The translations under genes and the position numbers were made by a program. Below, piece by piece: positions 8,969 to 17,571 of a stretch of 64,000 nucleotides of DNA. Origin of the DNA: Sphingomonas sp. CFBP 13720. Its GTDB lineage: Bacteria; Pseudomonadota; Alphaproteobacteria; Sphingomonadales; Sphingomonadaceae. The stretch lies in the NCBI RefSeq assembly GCF_014842075.1, contig NZ_JACYVA010000001.1:434001-498000 (forward strand). Reading direction: 5' to 3'. The notes under the pieces are model-generated. The model did no database searches. It was not told the DNA's origin and saw only the letters and a list, made by a program, of their open reading frames with translations. Numbering within the stretch: position 1 is the stretch's first letter; the number at the start of each line of letters is the position of its first letter.

Positions 8969-11287
8969 TCAGAACCGCGCGGTCAGTTGCGCGCCATAAA
9001 AGCGCGGTTCGCCGGGGATGAAGGTCGGAATGCTGAACGCGCCACCGGTATTGCCCGCATCCAGCAGATAGTCCTCGTCGGACGCGTTGCGCAGGAAGCC
9101 GGCCAGTTCGAACCGGTCGTTGGCGAAGCTGACCCCGGCGCGCGCGTTGACCAGCGTTACCGGCCCTTGCGACAGCGCGATCCGGTTGGGCAATTCGAAA
9201 TAGATCCGGCTGCGATGCGTCACGCTGGGCGTCGCGAACACGCGCATGCCGTTGCCCAACGGGGCGTCGAGCGTAAAGCCGGCCGCCGCCTGCCATTCGG
9301 GCTGCAACCGGAACCGCGCGCCCGAAAAGGTCGGGGCGAAGCGGTTGTCCTTGTCGATACCGCCCTTGATGTATCCGACATTGCCGAACAGGTTCAGCCA
9401 GCGGGCGGCACGGAGGTTCACCTCACCCTCGACGCCCAGATTGCCCGCCGATCCCGCGCTCTGCGTGATCGACGTGCCGTTGCCCTGCTGCACGCTGACC
9501 TGGAACCCGTCATATTTTTGGTAATAGACGCCGATCGATCCCGACACCGGGCCGATGCCGCCCTTTACGCCGGCTTCGTAGTTCCACACGATCTCCTCGG
9601 GCACCAGTTGTCGGTTGGCGATCGGCACGCCACCTGTCAGCGCGGCGCTGAGCTGCACGACCGGCGAACGCCGCCCCTTCGATACCGTCGCGAACAGGTT
9701 GACGGCATCGGACACGCGGAACAGCGCGTTGAAGCGCGGCAACACGGCGGCATAGCTTTGTTGCGCGACGAAAGTCTGGCCGCCGGTATCGATCTGGCCG
9801 GGGACCAGTGAAGTCGCGGTGGGGTTGAGCAATGGGCGCGGCACCCGCGCGAAATAGCCTGACTTGCGCTGTTCGATCAGCACCCGGACGCCCGCCGTCA
9901 GTTCCAGCGCGGGGACGGGAATCCACGTCGTGTCGGCGAACATCGAATAGCTGTCATTCTCGCCGCTGTTCTCGAACACCGAGCTGTAGGGCACCTCAGT
10001 CAGCCGGCCACCGCTCAATATTCGTGTGGCGTCCACCGCCTGAACGACACCGGCGGCATCAATACAGGCCAGATCGGCGATGCGGCCTGTAGCGCACTGG
10101 ATGAACGTTCCCTCTTCCGACGAAAACGGCACGCTCTGCGCATTGTCCTCAACGAACACGTTCCAGCCGAACGATGCGCGCCAGCGGGGGTCGGCATAGT
10201 TGAACCGCCCTTCATGGCTGGCCTGCCATCCCTTCGCATTCTCGGCAAATTCGAGATACCATGCCGCCGACCCGTCGGCATCGAACACTTCGCGGCTGTC
10301 GAACTGGCGATAGCCGTTGACCGTGGTGAAGTTCCATCCGTCGGCGAAGTCGTAGCTGGCAGTCACGTTGACGTCGTACACTTCGCGGTTCAGCCCAAGC
10401 TGGTCGTCGCCCAGCACCTCCGCCGACAGCGGCGATCCGTCCAGATTGGCGCGGCCGAACGGGTTGCCCGGACCATCCGAAGTCGGCAGCGCGCGCGATA
10501 TGAACGGGGTGCCGCCGTTCCGCTGGCGGTCGAACGTCCCGATCAGGTCGACGGTCAGCGCGTCGTCGGGCGTGAAGCGCAGCGAGCCGCGAATGCCCAG
10601 CTGGTCCTGCGCATACAGATCCTCGTCCTGCCGCGCCGACAGGTTTTCGACATAGCCGTCGCGCGTCTTCCATTCGAACGCCACACGACCCGCGATCACG
10701 TCCGATCCGGCGTTGACGAAGCCGGACAGCAGCGTCTGGTCGAAATTGCCGTACCCGCCGGTCAGCGCGCCCGAAAATCCCTCGCGCGGGCGGGCGGAGG
10801 TAAGGCTGATTGCGCCAACCGCCGATGCGGTGCCGAACAACGTCGCTTGCGGCCCCTTGATGACCTCGACCCGTTCCAGATCATAGATCGCCTGATACGA
10901 CCCGCGCGACCGCGAGATATCGACGCCGTTATAATATAGCGTGACGCGCGGCCCCTGTTGCGACGATCCCGAATCGGACGTGATGCCGCGGATGACGATG
11001 CCGGGATTGTTGGCGCTCTGTTCCTGGATGTTTAGCCCGGGGATGTAGCTCGACAATTCGTCCAAATCGCCGACGCCGAGTTCGGCGATTCGTTCGCCGG
11101 TGACCGCCGATATAGTGATCGGCACGTCCTTGGCGCGCTGCTCGATCTTCTGCGCGGTGACGAGGATCTCGTTGACGTCGCGCGCGTCTTCCTCGGCGGC
11201 ACGGTCCTGCACCGATGCCTGCGCCAGCGCAGCACCCGGCGCAGCGGACGCAAGCAGCACGGCAACGAACGAAAAACGCTTCATCAT
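8969..11287 (-). CDS. TonB-dependent receptor upstream of phoD-like gene
   Basis: A 772-residue outer-membrane receptor. The signal peptide MKRFSFVAVLLASAAPGAALA is followed by a TonB box (NEILVTAQ), a plug domain (about residues 50-160, including IPGLNIQEQSANNPGIVIRG and LERVEVIKGPQATLFG) and a 22-strand barrel ending in the aromatic C-terminus QLTARF. The plug phrase IVIRGITSDSG is typical of the sphingomonad/Caulobacter expansion of these receptors. The ligand is unknown; the following phosphatase suggests a phosphate ester. The ATG at 11287 or 11284 is the start (TTG at 11290 is less likely); AGGGG lies just upstream. Confidence 0.92.
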   Translation of the reverse strand: MMKRFSFVAVLLASAAPGAALAQASVQDRAAEEDARDVNEILVTAQKIEQRAKDVPITISAVTGERIAELGVGDLDELSSYIPGLNIQEQSANNPGIVIRGITSDSGSSQQGPRVTLYYNGVDISRSRGSYQAIYDLERVEVIKGPQATLFGTASAVGAISLTSARPREGFSGALTGGYGNFDQTLLSGFVNAGSDVIAGRVAFEWKTRDGYVENLSARQDEDLYAQDQLGIRGSLRFTPDDALTVDLIGTFDRQRNGGTPFISRALPTSDGPGNPFGRANLDGSPLSAEVLGDDQLGLNREVYDVNVTASYDFADGWNFTTVNGYRQFDSREVFDADGSAAWYLEFAENAKGWQASHEGRFNYADPRWRASFGWNVFVEDNAQSVPFSSEEGTFIQCATGRIADLACIDAAGVVQAVDATRILSGGRLTEVPYSSVFENSGENDSYSMFADTTWIPVPALELTAGVRVLIEQRKSGYFARVPRPLLNPTATSLVPGQIDTGGQTFVAQQSYAAVLPRFNALFRVSDAVNLFATVSKGRRSPVVQLSAALTGGVPIANRQLVPEEIVWNYEAGVKGGIGPVSGSIGVYYQKYDGFQVSVQQGNGTSITQSAGSAGNLGVEGEVNLRAARWLNLFGNVGYIKGGIDKDNRFAPTFSGARFRLQPEWQAAAGFTLDAPLGNGMRVFATPSVTHRSRIYFELPNRIALSQGPVTLVNARAGVSFANDRFELAGFLRNASDEDYLLDAGNTGGAFSIPTFIPGEPRFYGAQLTARF

Positions 11288-11535
11288 CAACCCCTATCGA
11301 TATGAGGGGCGCAGTGGCGGTGCGGCGTGAAGATTTCGCGACGCGGCGATGACGGCATCGTGACGACGGTCAGCGTCGGCAGTGCGACCCGCCTGTCGCC
11401 CTCAACCATCGCACCGCGCGGAAGGCCGGGCATTCCCCGCACGTCGACGGCTTCGCGTTAACCACGAACCTTTGCCGCGTGCGGGAACAGGCACGCGGCC
11501 GCACCGTTCACTGCGCGACCTTTCCAGGAAGAACG

Positions 11536-11706
11536 ATGCTGAACCAGACCGATCAAGTGGATGCCATCTTCCTCGTCGCCCGCCACGGCCGCGCCGCCCA
11601 GACGGTCGCCGGTCACCGCGTCGCTTCCGCAACACGCAACGGCGATGTCGACGAAGCCCGGCGCTGGCGCATGATCCGCCGTCACATCCACCGCCACGTC
11701 GCCTGA
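11536..11706 (+). CDS. Small 56-residue protein
   Basis: A short basic ORF (MLNQTDQVDAIFLVARHGRA...) with a good ribosome-binding site (AGGAAG, 5 nt before the ATG at 11536). The pattern of a helical HGR segment and a later ARRWRMI segment resembles small sphingomonad proteins of the DUF6961 type, though I cannot confirm this. It is convergent with uvrC, 13 nt apart. No signal peptide or membrane segment. Confidence 0.5.
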   Translation: MLNQTDQVDAIFLVARHGRAAQTVAGHRVASATRNGDVDEARRWRMIRRHIHRHVA

Positions 11707-11719
11707 AACGTGCCTGATC

Positions 11720-13657
11720 CTAACGGGCGTGGAAAAAGTCGTACACGCCCTGCGCCATCGCCTTCGACACGCCCGGCGCCTTTTGCAGATCCTCCAGGCT
11801 GGCATTGCGTACCGCCCGCGCGGTGCCGAAATGCATCAACAGCGCCTTCTTCCGCGCCGGACCGATACCCGGCACATCGTCCAGCGGGCTGGCCCCGATC
11901 GCCTTCGACCGTTTGTCGCGATGCGCGCCGATGACGAAACGATGCACCTCGTCGCGCAACCGTTGCAGATAGAACAATACCGGTGAATTGACCGGCAGCG
12001 TCAGTTCGCGCCCGTCCATCAGGTGGAACACCTCGCGCCCCTCGCGCCCATGGTCCGGCCCCTTCGCGACGCCGACCATGCACACGTCCTCGATCCCGAG
12101 ATCCTCCAGCACCGCCTTCGCCGCATTCAGCTGTCCGCGACCGCCGTCGATCAGCACCAGATCGGGCCAACCATTGCCGTCGCGATCCGGCACCCGATCG
12201 GGGTTTTCCTCCTGCGCGCGCGCAAACCGGCGCGTCAGCACCTCACGCATCATGCCGAAATCGTCGCCCGGCATGGTGTCCTTGTCGCGGATGTTGAACT
12301 TGCGATACTGGCCTTTGCGGAACCCTTCCGGCCCCGCGACGACCATCGCGCCCAGCGCATGCGACCCCTGGATATGACTGTTGTCATAGACCTCGATCCG
12401 GTCGGCCGGTCCTTCCAGTTCGAACAAATCGGCGACCTCGCGCAACAGTTTCGCCTGCGTGGTGGATTCGGCGTTGCGCCGTTCCAGCGCTTCCTCGGCA
12501 TTGCGCTTCGCCTGATCGAGCAGCCGCCGCCGTACGCCGCGCTGGGGCACCGACAGCGCGACCTTGAACCCCGCACGCTCGGCCATCGCTTCCGCCAGGA
12601 TGCCGGCTTCCGTCAGTTCGCGATCGACGAACACGTTGCGCGGCGGCGGCACTTCTTCATAGAACTGCATCAGGAACGCGGCCATCACCTCGTCCTCGGG
12701 CACGTCGCTGGTATGCGCCGGAAAGAAGCTGCGATGCCCCCAATTCTGTCCGCCGCGAATGAAGAACGCCTGGATGCCGATCGTCCCCTCGCGTGCTGCC
12801 ATGGCGAACACATCGGCATCGCCGACGCCATCGGCATTGATCGCCTGCGACCCCTGAATGAAGGTCAGCGCCTTCAACCGGTCACGCAGCACCGCCGCCA
12901 GCTCGAAGTCCATCGCCTCTGCCGCCGCCTGCATCTGCTGGCCAAGCTTCGCCTGCACCTTGGTCGATTTGCCGCCCAGAAAGTCCTTCGCGTCGCCGAT
13001 CAGTTCCGCATAGGCCGCGACGTCGATCCGCCCGACGCACGGCGCGGAGCAGCGCTTGATCTGATACAGCAGGCACGGTCGATCGCGCGTCTTGAAGAAG
13101 CCATCGGTGCACGATCGCAACAGGAACAGTTTCTGCAACGCGTTCAGCGTCTGCGTCACGGACCCGGCCGACGCGAACGGGCCGTAATAATCCCCCTTAG
13201 CCCGCCGCGCGCCACGATGCTTCTGAATACGCGGAAAGTCGTGGTCCGCGCGCAACAGGATGAACGGAAAGCTTTTGTCGTCGCGCAACAGCACGTTGTA
13301 CGGCGGACGATAGCGTTTGATCAGCTGCGCTTCGAGCAGCAACGCCTCGGCCTCGTTGTTCGTCGTCACGATCGTCATCGACCGCGTCTGCGCGACCATC
13401 CGCTGCAACCGCTTGGTCAGTCGCGACACCTGCGTATAGTTGGCGACGCGATTGCGCAGCGCCCGCGCCTTTCCGACATACAGCACGTCGCCGCGCGCAT
13501 CGTGCATCCGGTACACCCCCGGACGGATCGGCAGCGTCGCCAGCACGTTGCGGATCGCCGCGACCCCGGCATCCAGATCGGGCGCGTCGCTTCCGCGCAC
13601 CGTGTAACTGGCCTTGTCCTCATGGAAGCGATTGGGGGCGTTGGGCGTTTCCGACAT
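11720..13657 (-). CDS. uvrC: Excinuclease ABC subunit C (UvrC)
   Basis: A 645-residue UvrC, which makes the dual incisions in nucleotide excision repair after UvrA/UvrB damage recognition. The N-terminal GIY-YIG nuclease is visible (GVY at 47-49, YVGK at 60-63), then a Cys-rich linker (CLLYQIKRCSAPCVG), a UVR motif region (about 225-260), the endonuclease-V/RNase-H-like domain (DLVLIDGGRGQLN) and C-terminal helix-hairpin-helix repeats (PGIGPARKKALL). The ATG at 13657 gives the expected length; a much longer upstream frame is the shadow of the neighbouring gene. No GAAC/GTTC LexA box was seen upstream, unlike uvrA. Confidence 0.96.
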   Translation of the reverse strand: MSETPNAPNRFHEDKASYTVRGSDAPDLDAGVAAIRNVLATLPIRPGVYRMHDARGDVLYVGKARALRNRVANYTQVSRLTKRLQRMVAQTRSMTIVTTNNEAEALLLEAQLIKRYRPPYNVLLRDDKSFPFILLRADHDFPRIQKHRGARRAKGDYYGPFASAGSVTQTLNALQKLFLLRSCTDGFFKTRDRPCLLYQIKRCSAPCVGRIDVAAYAELIGDAKDFLGGKSTKVQAKLGQQMQAAAEAMDFELAAVLRDRLKALTFIQGSQAINADGVGDADVFAMAAREGTIGIQAFFIRGGQNWGHRSFFPAHTSDVPEDEVMAAFLMQFYEEVPPPRNVFVDRELTEAGILAEAMAERAGFKVALSVPQRGVRRRLLDQAKRNAEEALERRNAESTTQAKLLREVADLFELEGPADRIEVYDNSHIQGSHALGAMVVAGPEGFRKGQYRKFNIRDKDTMPGDDFGMMREVLTRRFARAQEENPDRVPDRDGNGWPDLVLIDGGRGQLNAAKAVLEDLGIEDVCMVGVAKGPDHGREGREVFHLMDGRELTLPVNSPVLFYLQRLRDEVHRFVIGAHRDKRSKAIGASPLDDVPGIGPARKKALLMHFGTARAVRNASLEDLQKAPGVSKAMAQGVYDFFHAR

Positions 13658-13715
13658 CGTCACCGATTTAGGGACTCGCGTCCGCGCCCGCCAGAGTCGA
13701 CGACCGTCCCGACGT

Positions 13716-14705
13716 CTATCGAGCGCGTACTGCGTCGATGATCCGCAGTCCCAGCACCGCGTCGGCCGGATCGACCGGCACCGGCGCGCCGTGCAGGATC
13801 GCATCGCGCATGCCGGCGTAGAATGCCCGCCAGTCGCCGACTTCGCTCTGAACGCGCGTTTCCTGCCCGGTGGCGTCGGTCCGCACGCCCCATGCCGATA
13901 CGTCCTCGACGCCATATCCCGGATCGGTCGGCGCGCCGCCCGCGCGCAACACTGCCTCCTGCGGATCGATGCCGTATTTGACGAAGCTGCCGCGTGTGCC
14001 GTGCAAGGCAAAGCGCGGTCGGGGGGCCGCGACCAGCGACGCCGACCCGATCGTCAGCCGCCGCCGGCCATAATGCAGCACGATCTCGAAATAATCGTCC
14101 ACGCCCGCGCCATCACGCTGAACCGCCACGTCGCCATCGGCGTGGTCCGGCGCTCCGAACAACCGGATCGCCTGATCGATCATATGCGGTCCCAGATCCG
14201 ACAGCAGCCCGCTGCCCGGTCCTGCCTGCTCGCGCCAGCCCGGCTTGATCGCGGGCCGGAAACGATCCCAGCGAAACTCGGCAAGCATCACATCGCCCAG
14301 CGCGTCTTCACGCACCAACCGCTCGACGGTACGGAAATCGCTGTCCCAGCGCCGGTTGTGGAACACGCTGAGCAACCGCCCCGCCGCCGCCGCTTCCGCG
14401 ATCAGCGCATCCCCTTCCCCCGCATCCGGGACGATCGGCTTGTCGATGACGACGTGCCGGCCCGCGGCGATTGCCGCACGTGCCAGCGGGGCATGGCTGT
14501 CGTTCGGGGTTGCGATCACGATCAGGTCGATAGTCGCGTCCGCGATCAGCGCCGCCGGATCGGCGACGCGCCGTGCGTCGGGGAACGCATCGGTCGCACG
14601 CGACGTCGCGATCGCCGTCAGCGTCATGCCGTCGACGGCTGCGATCAACGGCGCGTGAAAGGACGCGCCGGCAAGGCCGAAGCCGATCAGGCCGACGCGC
14701 ACCAT
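13716..14705 (-). CDS. Gfo/Idh/MocA-family oxidoreductase
   Basis: A 329-residue NAD(P)-dependent oxidoreductase. The N-terminal Rossmann motif is GLIGFGLAG (residues 4-12); the catalytic-type motif DKPIVPD (the EKP motif of the family) is near residue 95, and the C-terminal alpha/beta domain with GSGLLSDLGPHMIDQAI follows. Typical substrates are sugars or inositols; the specific one is not predictable. The ATG at 14705 begins directly at the Rossmann strand (MVRVGLIGFG). The gene lies 4 nt after a small secreted-protein gene and 58 nt before uvrC on the same strand, so the three may be co-transcribed. Confidence 0.9.
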   Translation of the reverse strand: MVRVGLIGFGLAGASFHAPLIAAVDGMTLTAIATSRATDAFPDARRVADPAALIADATIDLIVIATPNDSHAPLARAAIAAGRHVVIDKPIVPDAGEGDALIAEAAAAGRLLSVFHNRRWDSDFRTVERLVREDALGDVMLAEFRWDRFRPAIKPGWREQAGPGSGLLSDLGPHMIDQAIRLFGAPDHADGDVAVQRDGAGVDDYFEIVLHYGRRRLTIGSASLVAAPRPRFALHGTRGSFVKYGIDPQEAVLRAGGAPTDPGYGVEDVSAWGVRTDATGQETRVQSEVGDWRAFYAGMRDAILHGAPVPVDPADAVLGLRIIDAVRAR

Positions 14706-14709
14706 CGGC

Positions 14710-15027
14710 TTACAGCTTGCCCAGTTCGGCCGCGACCTTCGCCACATCGGCGTCGGTGATCCGGCCATTGGCATAGGGTTGCACCTGCTTCAGGCTCATC
14801 CCCTTGAACATGGCATACGACTCATGCGCCATCATGCCGGGAAACTGCGCTTCCAGCACGGCCTTGCCCTTCGGGTTGGCGGCGATCGTCTCGATCGTGC
14901 TGTCGACCGTCAATTTGGCGGGTGCGGCAGGCGCGGCTGCCGGAGCCGGTGCGGGCGCATGGCCGCTGTGATCCTGCGCCATTGCGGGTGCGGCGATCAG
15001 CGCGGCGGCAGCGAATAGCAACTTCAT
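14710..15027 (-). CDS. Small exported Ala/Pro-rich protein
   Basis: A 105-residue protein with a signal peptide (MKLLFAAAALIAAPAMAQ), an Ala/Pro linker (about 25-43) and a compact helical C-terminal domain (STIETIAANPKGKAVLEAQ ... HESYAMFKGMSLKQVQ). That domain resembles a short module seen at the ends of some sphingomonad glycoside hydrolases and as stand-alone proteins; this is recollection, not a search. Function unknown. The ATG at 15027 has AGGAGA 9 nt upstream. It is followed after 4 nt by the oxidoreductase gene. Confidence 0.75.
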   Translation of the reverse strand: MKLLFAAAALIAAPAMAQDHSGHAPAPAPAAAPAAPAKLTVDSTIETIAANPKGKAVLEAQFPGMMAHESYAMFKGMSLKQVQPYANGRITDADVAKVAAELGKL

Positions 15028-15222
15028 CACGAAATTCTCCTGTGGACGCGACATCCATGCGCCACGGTAACGCACGTTCCGCGCCGCGCAAGTGCGCCAC
15101 CCGGACGATCCGCGTCGGGGCGGATCGACGTTTAGCGGGAACCCGGCTTTCCGTCGGATTGCCATTCCGTGCAACATTGGCCTGATGCCGGCGTCCCGGA
15201 CCGGTTTCAGGCTCACCAGTCC

Positions 15223-15250
15223 GCAAGCGGCAAGCGGCAAGCGGCAAGCG
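15223..15250. repeat. Heptamer tandem repeat (GCAAGCG)x4
   Basis: Four perfect head-to-tail copies of GCAAGCG. Because the unit is 7 nt, a change in copy number would not preserve frame, but no ORF covers it. A similar heptamer array (GGTTGCC x3) occurs at 39688-39708. Confidence 0.9.
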
Positions 15251-15332
15251 GCTGGACCACCTAAGATCGCCGCCCAGCACACTCGCGCGGATCGACATTC
15301 CGCGCGATGGTGCTTCTACTGCCTTCAGGACT

Positions 15333-15495
15333 GTCACCCCGGACCTGCTCCCCGGGTCTACCGCGAGGTATTCGTTGGCGGTCCAGCCCCTATCCGCATC
15401 GCTGATGGTCAGGCAGCCCCCGTACGTGGGCCGGTGACGAAAGGAAGCCATCTGCGCTGAATGCTGATCCGAGCAAGGAACCGGTCCGGGGTGAC
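15333..15495. repeat. REP-like inverted pair, GTCACCCCGGACC arms
   Basis: Perfect 13-nt inverted arms GTCACCCCGGACC (15333-15345) and GGTCCGGGGTGAC (15483-15495) are separated by 137 nt. The arm matches a motif (GTCACCCCGGA followed by a CCGGG-type return) that I recognise as a common intergenic repeat in sphingomonads. It carries no ORF. Confidence 0.6.
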
Positions 15496-15626
15496 GGTCG
15501 TGCGGGCCTCTGGCGACCCGTTCACGCTGACGGGGGACCCGGCTTGAAGTCGTCTCTCCTGCGGGACAGGCTGGGGTACGGCGATGCAAGGTGTCAGACA
15601 CCCACCGCGCCAAACGTCGGTCGGCC

Positions 15627-15947
15627 CTACGCCTGCGCGAACAGCTTCGTCCCCACGACGCCGATCACGATCAGCACCATAAAGCCGGCCTGTAGCGGGG
15701 CAATACGTTCGCCAAACAGGATCGCGCCGCCGATGATGACCCCGACCGCGCCCAACCCGGTCCATACGGCATAGGCCGTACCCGCCGGAATGCCGCGCAT
15801 CGCCAGCGCCAACAGACCCATATTCACGAACGACAGCGTGATCGGCACCGCCGACGCCGCCAGCGTCCCCTGACCCGCTGCCCATTTCAGGCTCAGCGCC
15901 CAGATGATCTCGCATACGACCGCAACGGCCAGAATTGCCCACGCCAT
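15627..15947 (-). CDS. sugE: SMR-family exporter, Gdx/SugE type
   Basis: A 106-residue, four-helix small multidrug resistance protein. The conserved Glu of helix 1 lies in CEIIWALSLKW, with the WA..LK pattern of the SugE/Gdx branch rather than EmrE, and helix 3 GTAYAVWTGLGAVG and helix 4 (LQAGFMVLIVIGVVGTKL) also match that branch. Members export guanidinium, and some also small quaternary ammonium compounds, in exchange for protons; it works as an inner-membrane dimer. ATG at 15947 with AGGAGA upstream. No guanidine riboswitch was recognised in the leader. Confidence 0.9.
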   Translation of the reverse strand: MAWAILAVAVVCEIIWALSLKWAAGQGTLAASAVPITLSFVNMGLLALAMRGIPAGTAYAVWTGLGAVGVIIGGAILFGERIAPLQAGFMVLIVIGVVGTKLFAQA

Positions 15948-16013
15948 GTCATTCTCCTCGCGCGGGCTCGAAACCATTCCGCGCGCCGGAAACCCGGAAG
16001 AGACGCCACGGAA

Positions 16014-16049
16014 CGCGAAACGCCGCCCGGCCGGTCGGCGGGACGGCGT
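16014..16049 (-). terminator. Probable terminator after the ATP synthase F0 operon
   Basis: Reading on the minus strand, about 20 nt after the atpF stop, an interrupted GC-rich stem (CGCCG...CGGCG outer, CCCG...CGGG inner) ends in TTTCGC. It separates the F0 operon from sugE. Confidence 0.5.
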
Positions 16050-16070
16050 CTTCGCAAACAGGAGAAACGA

Positions 16071-16703
16071 TCAGTTCAGGCGGCTGCCGCCCAATCCGGC
16101 GATGGTCCGGTCGACCAGTGCGCGGTCGGCATCGCCCGACATGCGCTGGGCGATCAGCGCGGTTGCTGCCTTTGCGGCCGCATCGGCTGCGGTCGCGCGG
16201 ACCTCCGCGATGACAGAACGTTCGGCGGCGGCGATCTTGTCGGTTGCCATCCGTGCGCGACGCTGGGTCAGGTCGGCGGCATCGGCCTCCGCCTTGGCCA
16301 GCAATCCCTGTGCTTCCGCTTCGGCATGCGCGACCATCTGCGCGGCCTGCGCCTCGATGCCGGCGATCTTCGACGCATATTCATCGCGCAGCGCCTCGGC
16401 CTCGGCACGCAGCGTGCGTGCTTCGTCCAGTCGGCTGCGGATCGCCGCGATCTGTCCGTCGAGCAGACGACCGATCACCGCAGGCACGCCCTTGACCACC
16501 AGCACGATCAGGAACAGCAGCATTGCCGCGCTGACCCATCCGGTGCCGTCGAGGCCCAGCGCGGACGGATCGGGGTGGTTCGCCCCGACCGTGCTGCCAT
16601 GCTCGCTTTCGATGGCATCGACCCCGGTCTTCGGAAGACCTTCGTCGTGGATCGTCTGATTGAGCGTCTGTTCGCCCGCGCCGCGATTTGCCGGATTAGC
16701 CAT
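16071..16703 (-). CDS. atpF: ATP synthase F0 subunit b
   Basis: A 210-residue peripheral-stalk subunit b. One membrane helix (about 57-78, GWVSAAMLLFLIVLVVKGVP) is followed by a long charged coiled coil (about 80-170) that links F0 to F1. A hydrophilic N-terminal extension of about 55 residues precedes the membrane helix, longer than in E. coli. The start overlaps the b' stop by 8 nt. It is the last gene of the operon I-a-c-b'-b, the usual alphaproteobacterial arrangement with F1 encoded elsewhere. Confidence 0.92.
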   Translation of the reverse strand: MANPANRGAGEQTLNQTIHDEGLPKTGVDAIESEHGSTVGANHPDPSALGLDGTGWVSAAMLLFLIVLVVKGVPAVIGRLLDGQIAAIRSRLDEARTLRAEAEALRDEYASKIAGIEAQAAQMVAHAEAEAQGLLAKAEADAADLTQRRARMATDKIAAAERSVIAEVRATAADAAAKAATALIAQRMSGDADRALVDRTIAGLGGSRLN

Positions 16704-17187
16704 GGAGCACCGCCTTCACCGCGCCGTGCGCGTCCTGTTCGCTGACGCTCAGCCCGGCAACGCGGGCAACGATGTCCTGCGTGGCCTGGGCGGCGACGAT
16801 CTCGATCTCGCCCAATGCGGTGCGCTTCTGCGCGGTGATGTCGGCTTCCGCCGCATCGACGCGCGCCTGCACCTCGGCATTGGCGGCGGCAAGGCGTTCG
16901 GCGGTGGCCGCCGCACCCTTGGCGCGAGCTTCGGCCAGCAGCTTCTGCGCCGCCTCCCGGCTCGCGTTTTCGCGGACGCGCCATGCCTCTTCGGTCGCGT
17001 CGGCTTCGGCGCGCGCCTGTCCGGCGGCGGCGAGATCGGCGGCGATCCCGTCGTCCCGCTTGTCGACCGTGCCCTGTACCTTCGGCACCATGCCAAGGCC
17101 CACGACAAGGAAGACGATGCCGAAGGTCAGCACCAGCCAGAAGACCTGCGACCCCCAGGTCGCGGCGAGCTGCTCGATTTGCGGCAT
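16696..17187 (-). CDS. ATP synthase F0 subunit b'
   Basis: A 163-residue second peripheral-stalk subunit (b'), present beside b in photosynthetic and many other alphaproteobacteria, where b and b' form a heterodimer. It begins MPQIEQLAATWGSQVFWLVLTF, the classic b' start directly followed by the membrane helix (about 11-32), then a coiled coil. The ATG at 17187 was chosen over an upstream ATG (17223) because of this conserved start. Ends in an 8-nt overlap with atpF. Confidence 0.9.
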   Translation of the reverse strand: MPQIEQLAATWGSQVFWLVLTFGIVFLVVGLGMVPKVQGTVDKRDDGIAADLAAAGQARAEADATEEAWRVRENASREAAQKLLAEARAKGAAATAERLAAANAEVQARVDAAEADITAQKRTALGEIEIVAAQATQDIVARVAGLSVSEQDAHGAVKAVLHG

Positions 17188-17303
17188 GAAACGTCCCGTG
17201 TTGTTCTGGTCGACCGGACACATGCCCGGCCGAAACCGGTTCCGTCAGGAACCGGAAACCGGGGCAGGTCGCCGATGCCGGCGCCCCGCCCCGAACGTCG
17301 CGT

Positions 17304-17531
17304 TCAGGCGACGAAGATCAGCAGCACGGCGACGACGAACGCCAGCAGGCCGAGAAGCTCGGCTGCGGCGAAGCCGATGAACATGTTGCCCTGCTGGCTG
17401 GCAGCGGCCGACGGATTGCGCAGCGCGCCCTGAAGGAACGCGGCGAACACGTTGCCCACGCCCAGTGCGGCGAGGCCCGCACCGATCGCTGCCAGACCGG
17501 CGCCGAGCAGCTTGATCGAGTCTGCTTCCAT
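17304..17531 (-). CDS. atpE: ATP synthase F0 subunit c
   Basis: A 75-residue proteolipid subunit c: a two-helix hairpin whose copies form the rotor ring. Helix 1 is Gly/Ala-rich (LLGAGLAAIGAGLAALGVG), the polar loop contains RNPSAA, and helix 2 (FIGFAAAELLGLLAFVVAVLL) carries the proton-binding Glu in AAAELLG. The ATG at 17531 follows AGGGAG. The frame extends further upstream but that part is leader between atpB and atpE. Confidence 0.96.
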   Translation of the reverse strand: MEADSIKLLGAGLAAIGAGLAALGVGNVFAAFLQGALRNPSAAASQQGNMFIGFAAAELLGLLAFVVAVLLIFVA

Positions 17532-17571
17532 GTCGAAAACTCCCTTGGAAAAATTGGTAGGTTGGGTTGGA

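Larger units (their letters stand above)
15028..15626. other. 600-bp gene-free, repeat-rich gap
   Basis: No credible gene is present. The gap holds four tandem heptamers (15223-15250), an inverted pair of 13-nt GTCACCCCGGACC arms (15333-15345 and 15483-15495) and a 13-nt palindrome GGTGTCAGACACC (15590-15602). The promoter for the leftward gene starting at 15027 should lie at its left edge. Confidence 0.7.

Noticed and set aside
13658..13715. LexA box at uvrC
   Set aside because: No GAAC-N7-GAAC or GTTC-N7-GTTC pattern was found in the leader.
12023..13741. A 572-residue open frame on the + strand over uvrC
   Set aside because: Antisense to uvrC, with no start signal or recognisable domain.
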